Positions 1-12,406 of a stretch of DNA of 64,000 nucleotides are shown piece after piece. The DNA is from Pisaster brevispinus (Eukaryota; Echinodermata; Asteroidea; Forcipulatida; Asteriidae). The notes beneath the pieces are model-generated. The model had not been told where the DNA came from, made no database searches, and saw only the letters and a program-made list of their open reading frames with translations. Position 1 is the stretch's first letter. Every line of letters begins with the position of its first letter. The translations under genes and the position numbers were made by a program. The stretch spans positions 10,550,258-10,614,257 of the forward strand of contig JAMKCF010000001.1 of assembly GCA_023634235.1 (NCBI GenBank), read 5' to 3'.

Positions 1-2
1 GC

Positions 3-2313
3 CAACTGGCACCAAATGAAATACAAAGGTTTGTTGATGCAAGATACATCTCAGCATCAGAAGCGTCTTGGAGACTGAATGGTTTTCAGCTAAGCCAGAG
101 GTATCCCTCTGTGCGCAAACTACCCATTCATCTGCCAAATGAACAGACTGTTTGCCTACACGAAAACCAACATCCTGCAGTTGCAGCAGCAAACTCTGAA
201 AAGACACAACTGACAGAGTTCTTCACCCTCAATAGAGTTGACCCAAATGCTCACAAACTCTTATACATCAACATCCTAAGGTATTACATCTGGGACAATA
301 AGTCAAAGCAATTTACACCAAGGAAGAGGTCATCAACCAACATCTCAGATAATGAAGCCAAAAGTGACATGGTTGGCCGAATTCCAGTCATATCATTAAA
401 TTGCCATAACAAAAGCAAAAACTTCCTCAGAATGTTACTTCACAATGTAAAGGGCCCTACCAGTTTTGAAGACCTCTGGACTGTTAATGGAGAGCTCTGT
501 GAGACAAATCAACAGGCTTGCATTAACTTGGGTTTATTTGAAGATGACCAAGAAATTTACAAGGCTATGGAAGAGGCAGCAACCATCAAATTTGGACCAC
601 AACTAAGGTGATGCTTTGTTACAGTACTTATTCATGCAATGCCAGTCAACCCAAGACAACTTTTTCAAACCTTCAAGATTGATTTGTGTCAGGACTTTAT
701 GCAAAGTGAGAAACTTCCAGAGCCAACAGATGCCATGGTCAACACAGTTCTACTGCTACTCCAAGCAATGTTTGATGAAGCTGGCAAAAACATGGTCAAA
801 GATTTCAACCTCCCGCAGCCTTCTCAACCAATTAACTTGGTTCCACATAATCCTCTTGAGGTTCAGCAAGAACTACAGTATTCCCAAGAACTTAAACAGG
901 AAACAACTCAAAATGAAGCAATGTTAAACCACGACCAAAGAGCAGCATATCTAGCTCTTAAGACAGCATTTGATAACAATGATCCTGGTCTTTTTGCACT
1001 TGATGCTCCTGCCGGAACTGGAAAGACTTTCTTACTAAAAACCATCATAGGATATGTCAGAAGTCGAGGCAACATCTGTCTTGCTTTAGCCACCAGTGGC
1101 ATTGCGGCAACTTTACTCCCTGGAGGAAGAACTACACAGTAAGCTAAAAGTCCCCATCAATCTCATCGACACATCTCTTTGCTCAATCAAGGATGACAGT
1201 GGATCAGCTGAATTAGTCAAAAGGGTATCTATGATCATTATCGATGAGGTCACAATGGGTGATAGAAAGGTTTTTTAAACAATAGATAGAACCTTCAGAG
1301 AAATCAGACAGCAAGATCGACCATTTGGTGGTGTGATAATGCTCTTCAGTGGCGATTAGAAACAATGCCTCCCAGTAGTTCCACGAGGTGGCAAAGCAGA
1401 AATCCTACATCACACATTAAAATTGTCTGATCTATGGAAAGAAGTCCAAGTGTTTAAGCTTACAAATAACATGAGAATCATACAAACAGGAGCGCAAGAT
1501 TTAGATTTCTCCAGCTATCTCCTTAAGATTGGAGAAGGCAGCGAATGTCACAACCCATCCATTGGACACAACCAAATCAAAATTCCACAAAATCTTGTAT
1601 CACCGTCACATAAGTTGGAAGACTTTTGCAAGGAAATATTCCCAGATTTAAAGAAAAAAGTCAAAGAAGGCATGCAAAACAGACTACTAGATGAAGACTG
1701 GTGTAATTGGTTAACATCAAGGGCAGTCATTTGCCCCACTAATGAAGATGCACAAGAAGTTAACAATATCCTCACTGATGTTTTGTCTGGAAAACCAATA
1801 ATATATCGATCCTGTGACCAAACTAGAAATGAAGAAGAAGCCCACAGATATCCAACCGAGTGGCTTAATACCATCAGACTGTCTTCTATGCCTCCACACA
1901 TTTTGAAGTTGAAAGCAGGAGCTCCTGTAATGTTACATAGAAACCTTGACCCTACCAATGGACATGTTAATGGTGCTCGATATGTCATCAAGGCCCTGAG
2001 TAACAAAATACTCCATGCTGAGCTGGCTACTGGACCGCACAAAGGCAAAGAAATACTGATTCCTAGAATTCTCTTTCATCCACAAGATCAATTTATTCCT
2101 GTTGAAATTGAAAGAAAACAATTTCCAGTACGATTGTGTTTTGGTATAACAGCCAACAAATCACAAGGACAAACACTTTCTCAGATTGGACTCTACCTCA
2201 AGCATGATTTTTTTACACATGGTCAACTTTATGTTGCACTAAGTAGAGTTGGAAGTCCAAAGAACATTTCAATTTTCAAGCCAACGACAGCAGTCTACTG
2301 GATATATGGCTAA
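3..2313 (+). pseudogene. Helitron helicase (Pif1-like), partial and decayed
   Basis: The frame is already open at base 3, so the protein starts upstream. The order of motifs is that of Helitron SF1B helicases: the LPNEQ segment and the HNVKGPTSFEDLWTVNG segment, a Walker A loop (PAGTGKT, about 1009-1029), the GIAATLLPGG motif, the Walker B region IIIDE (about 1234-1248), the GGVIMLFSGD motif near 1330-1357, and the C-terminal ALSRVGSPKNI motif near 2236-2270. Breaks: an in-frame TGA at 609-611, a 1-base frameshift near 1136, and in-frame stops at 1276-1278 and near 1357. From 1423 to 2313 the frame is open. The protein would unwind DNA during rolling-circle transposition; with these breaks it is surely inactive. 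Confidence 0.88.
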
Positions 2314-2725
2314 TATAGTTTACACATAATTTACATTTATCACCAAACAATCCACCAATTTACCATGATGCTATATCAGTCATTCAATCTCCTACTCCAA
2401 AATCCACACACATTCTCATTATAGCAAATTTACTTTGTCAGTCCCATGATCCGACTTTTCTTTGTATTTTATTGAATAAAGAGTCATTAAGAGTCATTTC
2501 AGTACAATGTGGTTTCAATAAGTCTGTTTTAAATATTTACTTATGTACTTTCAGTACTGAACAAAAAGTATGTAAGCAAAGTCACAATTAATTCTATGCT
2601 TCTGTCACAGGTTACTCAAACTGAAAAGTGAAAAGTTTCATATAAATTCAGACCCACCCACACATTTATAAGCTTTTAACGCTCCACATTTTCAATAAAC
2701 AACATGCTGTGCCTAACATCATTCA
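2314..2725. other. Helitron spacer, no gene seen
   Basis: AT-rich stretch between the helicase and the coiled-coil ORF. I see no ORF of note, no tRNA and no repeat. It could include an intron upstream of the acceptor-like AG near 2766. Confidence 0.4.
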
Positions 2726-3181
2726 TTGTGTCTTATGTACATTTGGTTGTTTCTTTCATTCAACAGATTCATCATGACTGACTCTACCCTAAATGAGATC
2801 AAGCTAGCAGGTTTGTCTGAGATATTATACTTTGCTGAAGCAACTAATAAAGAGAATCATTCTAAAGACATCAAAGAAATAGCAGCAGCACTAGAGCAGA
2901 CATTCGAAAACAGTGCCAAAATCATAAAACAGCAACAACAGCAAATACAGAACCAAAATGCACAACTCAAACTCCAACGCCATGAACTTGCAATGATTAA
3001 ACATGCAACACTGCCATGTACTCCCACCAAGTCAACGCTGCATCCATCTACTACGACCAAAACAAAAGATCTTGAACAGCACTTCATGGAAGATGATACT
3101 AATGATGAACTTTTCAACAAATCATTTGAACTACTCAACAGTCAGCAAGTGTCATTAAATGACTCAACGTTTAATGAGTAG
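2726..3181 (+). CDS. Unknown coiled-coil protein ORF inside the Helitron
   Basis: An intact ORF of up to 151 codons lies between the helicase and the Helitron 3' end. The better start is the ATG at about 2774 (MTDSTLNEI, about 135 aa). It follows a pyrimidine-rich tract and an AG (ttctttcattcaacag), so this could be a spliced second exon. The protein is acidic to neutral, with a long glutamine/asparagine-rich helix (KIIKQQQQQIQNQNAQLKLQ) predicted to form a coiled coil around residues 45-75, then a Thr/Pro-rich linker and an acidic C-terminus. I do not recognise a family. It could be a Helitron accessory protein or a captured host fragment. It is notable that it stays open while the helicase next to it has four breaks. 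Confidence 0.5.
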   Translation: MCLMYIWLFLSFNRFIMTDSTLNEIKLAGLSEILYFAEATNKENHSKDIKEIAAALEQTFENSAKIIKQQQQQIQNQNAQLKLQRHELAMIKHATLPCTPTKSTLHPSTTTKTKDLEQHFMEDDTNDELFNKSFELLNSQQVSLNDSTFNE

Positions 3182-4267
3182 ATACTCTCGATTTTAACTG
3201 AGTGTTTCATTCTAAGTGTGGTATTTAAGGATTACTCCCTCTCTTCCCCAAATTACTGGTACTAATAAAAAAAAATCTTCCAAAATTGATGTAGATTATT
3301 TGAATATCAACATTTTAAACACCTTTTAAGTTGTACACAGTTAACTGTTTGTGGCATTGTCAATCATATTAGTAAGGACCTGTAATTAAATACAGACAGA
3401 AAATAATTGTTATTGCAGCTGAATGAAACGTTTTCTCTTTAACGATAGAGTAATCTGTTGATGTTACCCATTTATTCCTTATACTTTCAAACATTTCACA
3501 CATGTAACCATCAGGTTTATAGAACAACTTTACTATGATTATCAACCAAAGACTTCTACTAAATTTCAACAGCTTACACTTCCCCTGTAGTTTTACATTA
3601 AAAACAGCATTGTTAGGATTACAAATACCACTAAGTAATTGCACCACCTAGTCCAACATTAACAAATGCAGTGTACAACTTGACTATTTGTCAACTTAAT
3701 GCCCATCTTGCATACTATGGTCATACTTAAATGCTTGCCTTTATAATGACTTACACTTACACTCAATGATGGTACTTTCCCAAAAAATATGCCTCTGTGG
3801 TGCTTATCTTGCACACCATACACTTGTTTTATGTTCCAACACAAATGTAACTTTCACATTTCTTGTAACAACTTCAACTGGTCATTGTAATATCATACTT
3901 GTATCATAGTACTTTAATTTCTTTGTTCTTATACTCCACAACTCCAACAACAAATGTGTTTATCTTGCCAACTCCTTTTTACTTGCCTTTAATATAACCT
4001 TTATAATGTTTCCCGTATGATATGATTTATGGTTAATTGATAGTTTATGGGAAATTGACAGTGATTGTGAAAAATGTCTATAGATTACTACCAATTTCTC
4101 ACAGCGAATAAACATACATAACTTTAATGATCATTATTATTTCCTGCCAATACGTCTGTGTGTGTATCTCTCTGTGTACTATAGAAAATACAACATTTCC
4201 ATTATTATTTTTTATTTTCTGATCAAACAATTACCTCGACCAATCACCACAGGAAACTAACAGCCTC

Positions 4268-4300
4268 GCGAAAGACCGCCGAAGGCGGCCTTTTCGCTAG
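4268..4300 (+). repeat. Helitron 3' terminus: hairpin plus CTAG, followed by T
   Basis: A stem AAAGaCCGCC / GGCGGcCTTT with loop GAA spans 4271-4293 (nine pairs, one A-C mismatch). It is followed by TCG and CTAG (4297-4300), then T at 4301. The stem can be lengthened by GCG/CGC around a bulged T. A GC-rich hairpin about 10 bases before a terminal CTRR, with T after it, is the diagnostic Helitron 3' end. Confidence 0.88.
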
Positions 4301-4702
4301 TAAAAATAATGCAACTTCTGGTGTAAAAGTAGAAAGAGGTTGTTGTGTTAAAAAAAAGAGGTGAAATATTGCAAATGCTGATCAGCTTCTTTGGTTTTAA
4401 TGAAACATCTTTGTTGTTGTCTTAGCGTTGGGTGGTAGGGGGGGGGTGTCTGGGATGGAACTAATACTACACATGAGAATAGCGTCATTTAAAAGGTTTA
4501 TTTACTTGTTTGTTTAGGTACATACATTTATCATTCTGTTAAATGATCCTTTAAAAAACAACTTGTTTTCTTCATATTTTCTGGTCTTCTTTGTATTATA
4601 AAAAAAAGGAAAACATTAATTAATCGAAAGCAATAATTCGCTATATTCTTTCAAAATCTACAAATATTTAATTAACAACCAAGTTCACCTTAACATTTGC
4701 AG
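4301..4702. other. Spacer between Helitron and P-element fossil
   Basis: AT-rich with a 10-base G run near 4440. It ends in an acceptor-like sequence (ttaacatttgcag) directly before the P-element coding. An N-terminal THAP exon would be expected upstream, but I cannot find one here. Confidence 0.35.
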
Positions 4703-6910
4703 GTAGGCATCCCAGAGATGACCAAGAAGTTGTTCAGCATGAACTCCGGGAGTCTGCTGTACCTTCCATTTTTCCAGCTTACCCGCCACATAAACAGAAG
4801 AAGCAAGTGAGTAAGAGGCCTCCACCTAAAAGAAAAATGATGGCAGCGGATCCTGGCCCACAACCTCCTAAAAAAGCTGTTAATGTTGCAGTAGAGCACA
4901 TGTATGCTTTATTACTAAGTTCAGTCAGTGGAAAACTAACAGAAACAACCCGCAAACTTCAAGAGGTTCGTAAGGAACTCAAAGTGGCAAAACAGAAAGT
5001 AAAACGTCTAAGTCAAAAAATCTCAAGTCTTCTTGACGCAGTCAAAGATCACAACATGATAAACCAGGGACAGTTGGAGCTGTTGAAGCTTAACTTTGGA
5101 CAGAATACTTTCACACTGATTGAAAAGGAGCTGAAGTCAACGGAGAAAGTCAAACATGGTCACAGGTTCTCTGAGGAAATCAAGCAGTTTGCGGTCACAC
5201 TACATTTCTATAGTGCCCAGGCCCATGAATTTGTAAGACAGTATTTACATCTCCCACATCCCAGCACAATTCGGAAATGGAGTGCTAGCCTGAGTTGCGA
5301 ACCAGGGTTTCTGACTGAAGTCAAAGATCATCTCAGGGAAGCAGCAGCTGAGAATTCGTTGAAGAAGCACTGCATGTTTGTGCTTGATGCCATGGCGATT
5401 AAAAAGGAAGTGGTGTATGATCCCAAGAACAACAAGTATGCAGGTTTCATAGACTGTGGTAATCTCTTGGCTTCTTCTGAAGACAATCTTGCTACAGAGG
5501 CTCTTGTATTCATGACTGTAGGATTGACTGGCAATTGGAAGTATCCAGTTGCTTACTACCTAACAGATCACCTTTCTGCTGCATTGCAAACTAAGATCAT
5601 CAAGCAACTTATAGAACACTTTCTACAGAGGCAGGAATGGTTGTACATGGTGTTGTGTGTGATGGCACGTATTTGAACCAGACAACAGCATCACTGTTGG
5701 GCTGTTCGATCACCCCTTCTGCCATGCAGTCACACTTTCCTCGCCCATCAGATCAATCCCAAAATGTCTACCTTGTATTTGATGCATGCCACCTGATCAA
5801 ATTGATTAAAAACTGTTTAATAGCAACCATGGGGACAATTTATCATGACGGAGATGAGATATCTTGGAGGTACATTGAAAAAATGTACGAGGTTCAGCAA
5901 AAGGACAATTTGCACCTTGCAAATAAGTTGAACAAGCACATATTATGGCAGCAGCACAAAATGAATGTTAAAGTGGCTGTTCAGGCACTAAGTTCATCTG
6001 TAGCAGATGCAATCGATTTTTTGAGAGACGATCTCCACCATGCACAATTTGCTGGAAGTGAGAAAACCAGAGTTCATACACATTGTTGACAAACTGATTT
6101 CATGAATCCAAAGCACCCTAGAGGAAAAGGGTACAAGAGTCCAATGAGAACGTCTAACTTTGAAAATGGCTCTTGAAGACAAAGAAATATATGCGAACCC
6201 TTAAAGATGCTGATGGACAATTACTGTGCAAGGGCAGGAGAAAGACGGCCTGGGCAGGGTTCATGGCTACAATTGATTCTGTACTTGCCATCTGTAATGA
6301 TCTGCTGACAGCTTCACAGCCTTTCTTATATGTGTGCACATATAAGATGTCACAAGATCATTTGTAAATGTTATTTAGTCGTGTTCGCAGACGAGGTGGT
6401 TGGAATAACAATCCCAACTGCTTACAGTTCAAGTGGGCACTTCGTGCAATCCTGTTGAAAAACCGCATCATGCCATCAAAAAACGCTATTGTCAGTGTTG
6501 AAGAGCCTTCAAACAAGCTGTTTAAGGCCAAGCCATCAGCCTCTGTCCACCACACCAATGCTAACATGCAAACTTATGCAGAGCTGTTAAAGAAGCCCTC
6601 TGAATTTCATGACCACATTCTACACTACTTGGCTGGGTATATCATTCGACATGTAACTTCAGACTGCAAGTGCACACAGTGCTGTGTCGCATTGCACAAA
6701 AATACATCTGACTCCGCCTTTCAATCACAAAGCATGTTGACCACCAGAAAAGACCGTGGATGCCTAATTCAACCAAGAGATGATGTCTTTCAAATTGTGA
6801 AGACCACAGAAAGACTCTTAAGGCAGGATATTGCTTCATCTTTGGTTGTGCTAATTATTACTTTAAAAAAAATTATAATAAATAAAAATCAGCAAATACT
6901 ATTAATTTAG
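4703..6910 (+). pseudogene. P-element / THAP9-like transposase, main body, decayed
   Basis: The coding frame can be read from the acceptor at 4702 and is open to 5676 (an in-frame GTG lies at 4807). It continues in other frames at 5637-6089, 6173-6367 and 6368-6910. N-terminal part: basic, then a leucine-rich coiled coil (about residues 35-75 from the GTG). Then come the segments that mark P-element transposases: HRFSEEIKQFAVTLHFYS, LPHPSTIRKW, FVLDAMAIKKEVVYD, VCDGTYLNQT, VFDACHLIKLIKN, the GF-helix region, and VRRRGGWNNNPN near the C-terminal third. At least three frameshifts or stops separate the blocks (near 5640, 6085-6175 and 6365). The THAP DNA-binding domain is not visible. The protein would have been a cut-and-paste DDE-type transposase using GTP as cofactor in the fly family; this copy cannot be active. 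Confidence 0.88.
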
Positions 6911-8430
6911 CAGGCCTGCATGCTTCGTTTTTGAAAGGTCAAGGGCACCAAGGCTTTTTTTTTTTTCAAGGGCACCAATCAGGCAGTGGCTAAGGGCAGT
7001 GGCGAAAATGGCATCCATTGCCCACGTGAAGTACCAGACCTTTATTTAATGTATGATGAGTTTAATTTTACTTTTTACATTGACATGTGTCAATTTTTAA
7101 TTAGTTGTGTTTTTATTCAAACATATCTTTTGTGTTTTGACAAGGTGCAGTTTGCAGTACAAGTATGCATACATGATTATTTGTTATAACATTTAATTTT
7201 TTTCTTGTTAAAGTAAGTTTTATTATTTTGACATGCATTAAACTATCCAATAGACATTATGCACTGATGTCATCATGCTGCCATTCTAGAGGTAGACAAT
7301 GAGGAAACATTGGAAATATGCGCGGCGCTCAAGATAGGCCATGGAGCAACCTTCTTTTGACCTCTAGACGAGAATGCCGTAAAATGACATCAAGTTTGCA
7401 CAAGTCTATTCAGAATTAAAGTACTTTTTTCTGAAATAGAGATGTTTGGTCAAGTTTTGTTGTTATTTTCGTTTCGGGTTTTTGGGGTGTGTCTTTAATA
7501 TTTATTTTGTTGTTGTATATTCATTGTCATTGCTTTATTTGTTTACTTACTTATTTATTTAATTAATTTAATTAATTAATTTTTTTTTTTTTTGGTGGGG
7601 CGGCAGGGATACTCTGTTCATGTGTGTTATCTTTGGGTCGGGCTTTCAATGTTTTATGTACAACTGTACAATGTATTATCTGTGAAAACATTGAATTATA
7701 TCAAATTTAGCTGAACAGGGACCACGGTCTTCAGATATGAAAAAGTGGAAAATTTTTATTGCATGTTGTTGATTTACAGAGTAGATTTTTTTTGTCTCTT
7801 GGATTTTCCTAGTTTGATTTTTCATTGTGTCATTTTAAATAACTTTTATAATTAACATGTTTGTTTGTTTGTTTGTTTGAATAAGCTTTTTTATTTAACA
7901 TATGTAATTTTGTTTTGCATTTTTTAATATCCAGCTATAATAAATTGAAATAAAAATAACCATAGCGTTTGTTGTGTTCATGTTTTCAGTTAAGATTACT
8001 TGCCATACTAAGTCCTTTCAAATGTGGGATGTCAGGGTGCTTATTGATAAGCCCAAAGGATGTACATGTATACCACAGGGTGGGTCAGATTTAAAGTCTC
8101 TTCAAGAAAGTTCACAAAAATTGGACTTGTACATGTATATGGTTATCACATTCATGTACATGTAGTGTTTTTTGTAACCTTACAACCAAAGTATTTTCAT
8201 CGCCCAATTTGCTCCATTGGATTGTGATAGACAAATATTATTGGATGCATTTCAGTCCTAGATTTCGTATCACTTCTCAAAAGCCCTCTCGTGAGACCCT
8301 GTTGGAATTTTTGGCCCATGTTTTCTGTTTGTACCTTGCAAGTTGGATCCTCAAACCTAAAAATTCAAATTTTGGGTACGACACTACAAAGGCTAAACGC
8401 CAAAACAATTTTTAAATTTTGCGCATACAG
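6911..8430. other. Intron or insertion within the P-element fossil; low-complexity runs
   Basis: About 1.5 kb without credible coding lies between two parts of the transposase. It has a T run at 6957-6966, TTAA/T-rich runs at 7540-7595, a (GTTT)n run at 7860-7880 and a short duplicated phrase (caagggcaccaa) near 6940-6978. The end, tgcgcatacag at 8420-8430, looks like a splice acceptor. Whether it is an original intron or a later insertion cannot be decided here. Confidence 0.4.
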
Positions 8431-8758
8431 GAGAGCACTGACTACTAGTAATCCGAAAGATGCACAAAGTAGGCCGAGACCACTAGGAATTTCCCCAGCT
8501 ATCATTAAATCCGTCCAGCATGACTTATTAGTAAGAGTTCGCGGCTCAGTTTTCGACGATCTTTCTGAGCATTTCCTAGAGCAAGACCTGACAGAGGCAG
8601 ACAATCACGGCACTCAACTTGTCAAGAAAATCAGTGGATTGTTCATAAAAACTGTCCTGCATCACCATGGAAGACTGTATACCGAGCGATTTGTGAACAA
8701 AAATAAGTCATCAAAGAGACATCAACTAACAAAAACCATCCTGTTTATACGTCAGTAA
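8431..8758 (+). pseudogene. P-element-like transposase, C-terminal exon
   Basis: An open frame runs from the acceptor-like site to the stop at 8756-8758. It encodes a segment with FDDLSEHFLEQD, LVKKISGLFIK, HHHGRLYTERF and finally RHQLTKTILF. This resembles the C-terminal helical end of THAP9/P-like transposases, which often close with a basic R-x-x-L-x-K-x-x-LF motif. Position and polarity fit as the last piece of the transposase ending near 6850. Frames upstream of 8431 in the same ORF look like random sequence. Confidence 0.6.
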
Positions 8759-9540
8759 TACTGGACTTTCCCTGGTGAACCTCTTCAAACTTTTGAGTGC
8801 TTAGATCCTTTTCTGTAGGATTTTCGCCTTCACAGAGGTATTGTAAAATTTCCTTTTCCCCATTAGACAAGTAAAAGCCTGGTCAAAAGCTATTAATTTG
8901 CTGTTCAGAATCAATCGCACAGATCGGGCACTTCACCCGTCAATTTGTTTTGTGTACGTTGTGTGTACGCCTATCGTTATAACATCCGGGTACTTTGCGC
9001 GGTGTTTGCCCGGTTTGACTATGGCCGACAGTGCTCCGTGTGTGCACAGCGGTAAAGCGTTGCTGCCAATGGCGAGTGCGCCCTCTAGTTCTTATTATAT
9101 AGCTCTATGGTTAAGGCGCTGATCAGCTGCTGCCACTGTGATGATGCTCTCCCAATATCTCATCATTCCACCAGTTTCTAGGATTAAATAGTCCTTGAAG
9201 ACTAACAACTGTCATATAATGATGTGCTGCTACTACAGATGATGTTTTTATGGGAATTGGATTTTCTGAAATTGTGAAATTTCATTTTTTTCTTGCATGG
9301 AATCTGGATTTTAGTGAGCCTATACCTGTGCATATACGCTCCATTGCACCCTGACTGTCATCAGTACACTCATATGCAAATTACTCCATCAATGGATGGA
9401 ACTCATCAACAGCTCACCTGTTACCCAGTACCACTAGTAGGCATACTACACTGCAATATAATAGGAATGAACTACTAGCCTAACTTTGCAAGTCTAGTCC
9501 ATGGTTACCTTTTGAAGTGTACACAAATCTTAAGAGCACT
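8759..9540. other. No gene recognised
   Basis: Mixed-composition sequence after the P-element fossil. It may contain the 3' end and terminal inverted repeat of that element, but I could not pair any sequence here with the 4.3-4.7 kb region. Short ORFs look random. Confidence 0.35.
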
Positions 9541-12406
9541 GGGATTTTTCGTTACAGGAGTAGACGTGCAGGTGCCCACATGAAACGCAAATGCAACCAG
9601 TCTCTTGCTCAGAATTCTCAAACTGTCTTATTCTCATGAATTGGATACATCAAATGACCCTTTGCAACAGAGTGCTAATGCCTCCTCTCTATCATCTAAC
9701 TCTGACAATGACCCATATCTTAACAATTGTCATTGGAATGCACAATCCATTCGGAATAAAACCACCACATGTTCCGATTAAATCATTGATAAAGATATTG
9801 ACATAATGTTTCTCATCTGGCTCAGTGAAACAGACAAAGTCGTCAACGGTGAACTCACTCCCGGGAAAAAAAACTACCTCTTTTTAAACATCCCTAGAGG
9901 CTCCAGCACCCAAGGTGGCGGTTTGGGAGCTGTTTATAAAGCTCCATGAAACTGCAGAGAATTTCGTCTGATTTCAGTTCTGTCACATTTGAGCATGCAA
10001 TCGGTGCCGATAGACTGAGGAAAGTCATATGTGTGCTCGTTTATAGGCAATGCCCTTCACCTAAAAATCGCCTGAAGACGTCAGAGTTTTTTAATGTTTT
10101 TGATGACTTTCCTACACACATCCACTCTTTGGCAGTAATATTATAATCCTTGGTGATTTCAACATACATGTGGATACACCGAGCAGGTCAGACGCTAGGC
10201 ATTTCCTTACATCCGTGGAAACGGCAGGACTTTGCCAACATATCATTGGTCCTACGCACAAGTATGGGCATACGTTGGATTTAATCCTTTCCCGACCAGA
10301 AGATGCCTTGGTTAAATCTACGAGCGTTGGCCCCCGCCCCTCTGATCATCATATTTCCCATTGCACATAGGACCTTCACAAGCCCAGAAATATAAAAGAG
10401 AACAGATCAACACGCAATTTTCACGAAGATTGACCAGATTTCTTTTCATAAAGGAGGCCTGCATGACTTGTACCAAAGATGTAAATGCACTAACTGTTCA
10501 ATATAACAAAGTATTGGAAAAATGCCTTGATACCCACCCCCCAATCTCCACAGAAACTTGCAATTCTAGACACCGGCAACCTTGGTATAACGAGGCATCC
10601 ATCTGGCTAGTTGCAAACTCGAAAGTGCTGACTCAAAAGGGGTGTTCAAGATTATAAAAACTCTTGAACAAAGACAAAAAGACACTGCCTGATCTTGACT
10701 CTGCGAAAGAACTGTCCAAGGATTTAGCTTTAATTTTAACAGATAAAGTGTCAAAAATCCATGGTAATCTTAAAATACAACAGATTAAGCTTGGTAACAA
10801 ACTTGCTACAGGTTCACACGATCATTCTGTTTCTTATCATTTATCTGAGTTTGATGTTCCGAGTAAAAACGATGTTATTGATCTTGTAAATTAGTGTAAT
10901 TCTAAAAGCTGCCTTCTGGATCCGATACCCACATGGTACCTCAAAGAAGATATTCATGTTTGTGTATGTCTTAACTGGCATTGTTAACACTTCTTTATTA
11001 AAAGGAGTTTTCCCACAGGCACTCAAACAGAATATCATTAACCCGATCATCAAGAAACAATCTGTCGATCAGAATGAGTTGAACAGTTATCGCCCTTTTC
11101 TGTCAAAGTTAATTGAAAAACATGTCATCAACTGCATTAATAAACAAATGGAAAAGCACAATGTTGGGGAAGCTCTGCAATCCGCTTATCGTTCAGCACA
11201 TAGCACTAAAACCGCTTTACTTCATGTGAAAGATACCATCATGACTTGCATCCATAACCAACAAGGTGTGTTCCTTGTTTTACTTGACCTCTCCGCCGCG
11301 TTCGACACGGTGGAGCACAGTATTTTAGTGAACAGGTTGGCAAACGAGATCGGCCTCTCAGGAACTGCATAAATGTGGTGCAAGTCATACTTTTCTGGAA
11401 GAACGACCTGCGTGTGCATAAATGACATTTTCTCCAAACCAAGTCTTATGGACTATATAGTCTCCCTCAGGGCTCGGTTATTGGACCTGCCAAGTTCAAA
11501 ACTTACATAATTCCTATAGGTCGCATCATCAGAAACCATCATATTTCATATCACATTTATGCAGACGATATTCAACTCTTTCTCAGCTTCAACCCTTCAG
11601 ATCCTGATTCCATCTAAAGTGTTTGTCAAATCTTTTCGCTTGCATCACTGAAATTAAACTGTAGATGACCCACAACATGCTTAAGTTGAATGATTCACAA
11701 ACTGAATTCTTTGTTGCTATTTCAAAGAATAACAAATGCAAGATGCCTCCTGTTCATCTTCAGATCGGATCTGAAATCATTAAACCACTGTCCGCAACTC
11801 GGGCATCATTTTCGACAGCCAGTTGTCTATGTCGCCACAGATCACAGGACTGTGCAAAAGTATATCTTTTTAACTGCATAACATTTCACGAATACGCTGG
11901 TTTCTAGACCCAAGACTCATGCCATCATCTCGTTCGATCCCTAGTGCTGTCTCGCATTGACTATGGGAACGCCCTTCTTGGAACAAACAACTCTGACTTG
12001 AACAGGCTTCAACGCTTACAAAACTGGGCATCGAAACTCATATATTGTGCCAATAAACGTGATCATGCTACACCATTCTTAAAACAGCTTATTGACTGCC
12101 CATCAAGGAAAAAATTCAATTCAAGATTCTGCTCTTTGTATACAAATGGGTACACGACATCGGCCCATCATACCTTACATCTGCATTGTCATTTTTGCTC
12201 CAGCGCGGGCTGGTCTACGCTCATCATCAGACTCTACTCGGCTTGTGGAACACAAAATTCGTCCTAAGACTCTCAAATCAGCCGCCGACAGATCATTTTC
12301 CTTTGTTGCACCAACATTATGGATCAATTTCTCACCTACACTCCGCTCTGCAAAATCATTGAACATTTTTTTGAAAAACTTGAAAACATACCTTTTCCCA
12401 TATTGA
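9541..12406 (+). pseudogene. L2-like non-LTR retrotransposon, heavily decayed
   Basis: Pieces of both domains occur in correct order on the plus strand. Endonuclease (APE type): an opening NAQSIRNKT segment near 9730, then GDFNIHVD near 10152, and a block ending THKYGHTLDLILSR near 10253-10295 followed by SDHH. Reverse transcriptase: [16 protein letters not shown] at about 11280-11325, a GSVIGP box near 11475 and YADDIQLFLSF (catalytic YADD) near 11557. The C-terminal part has LNRLQRLQN (about 11997) and an LWINFSPTLRSA-like end (12320-12400), typical of the L2/CR1 group. At least ten stops and frameshifts are present. It would encode target-primed reverse transcription; it is a dead copy. 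Similar phrases occur in the minus-strand element at 57-58 kb, so both belong to the same broad clade. Confidence 0.82.

Larger units (their letters stand above)
1..4300 (+). mobile_element. Helitron, 3' part (5' end lies before the window)
   Basis: The segment holds the C-terminal part of a Helitron Rep-helicase (3-2313), a second ORF (about 2774-3181) and a canonical Helitron 3' end at 4271-4300. Helitrons move by rolling-circle replication, make no target-site duplication and end in CTRR just after a hairpin, normally followed by a T of the host target. All of these are seen here. The Rep (HUH nuclease) part would lie upstream and is not in the window. The helicase is broken, so this copy is not autonomous. 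The spans 2314-2725 and 3182-4270 are AT-rich, and I see no further coding in them. Confidence 0.85.
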
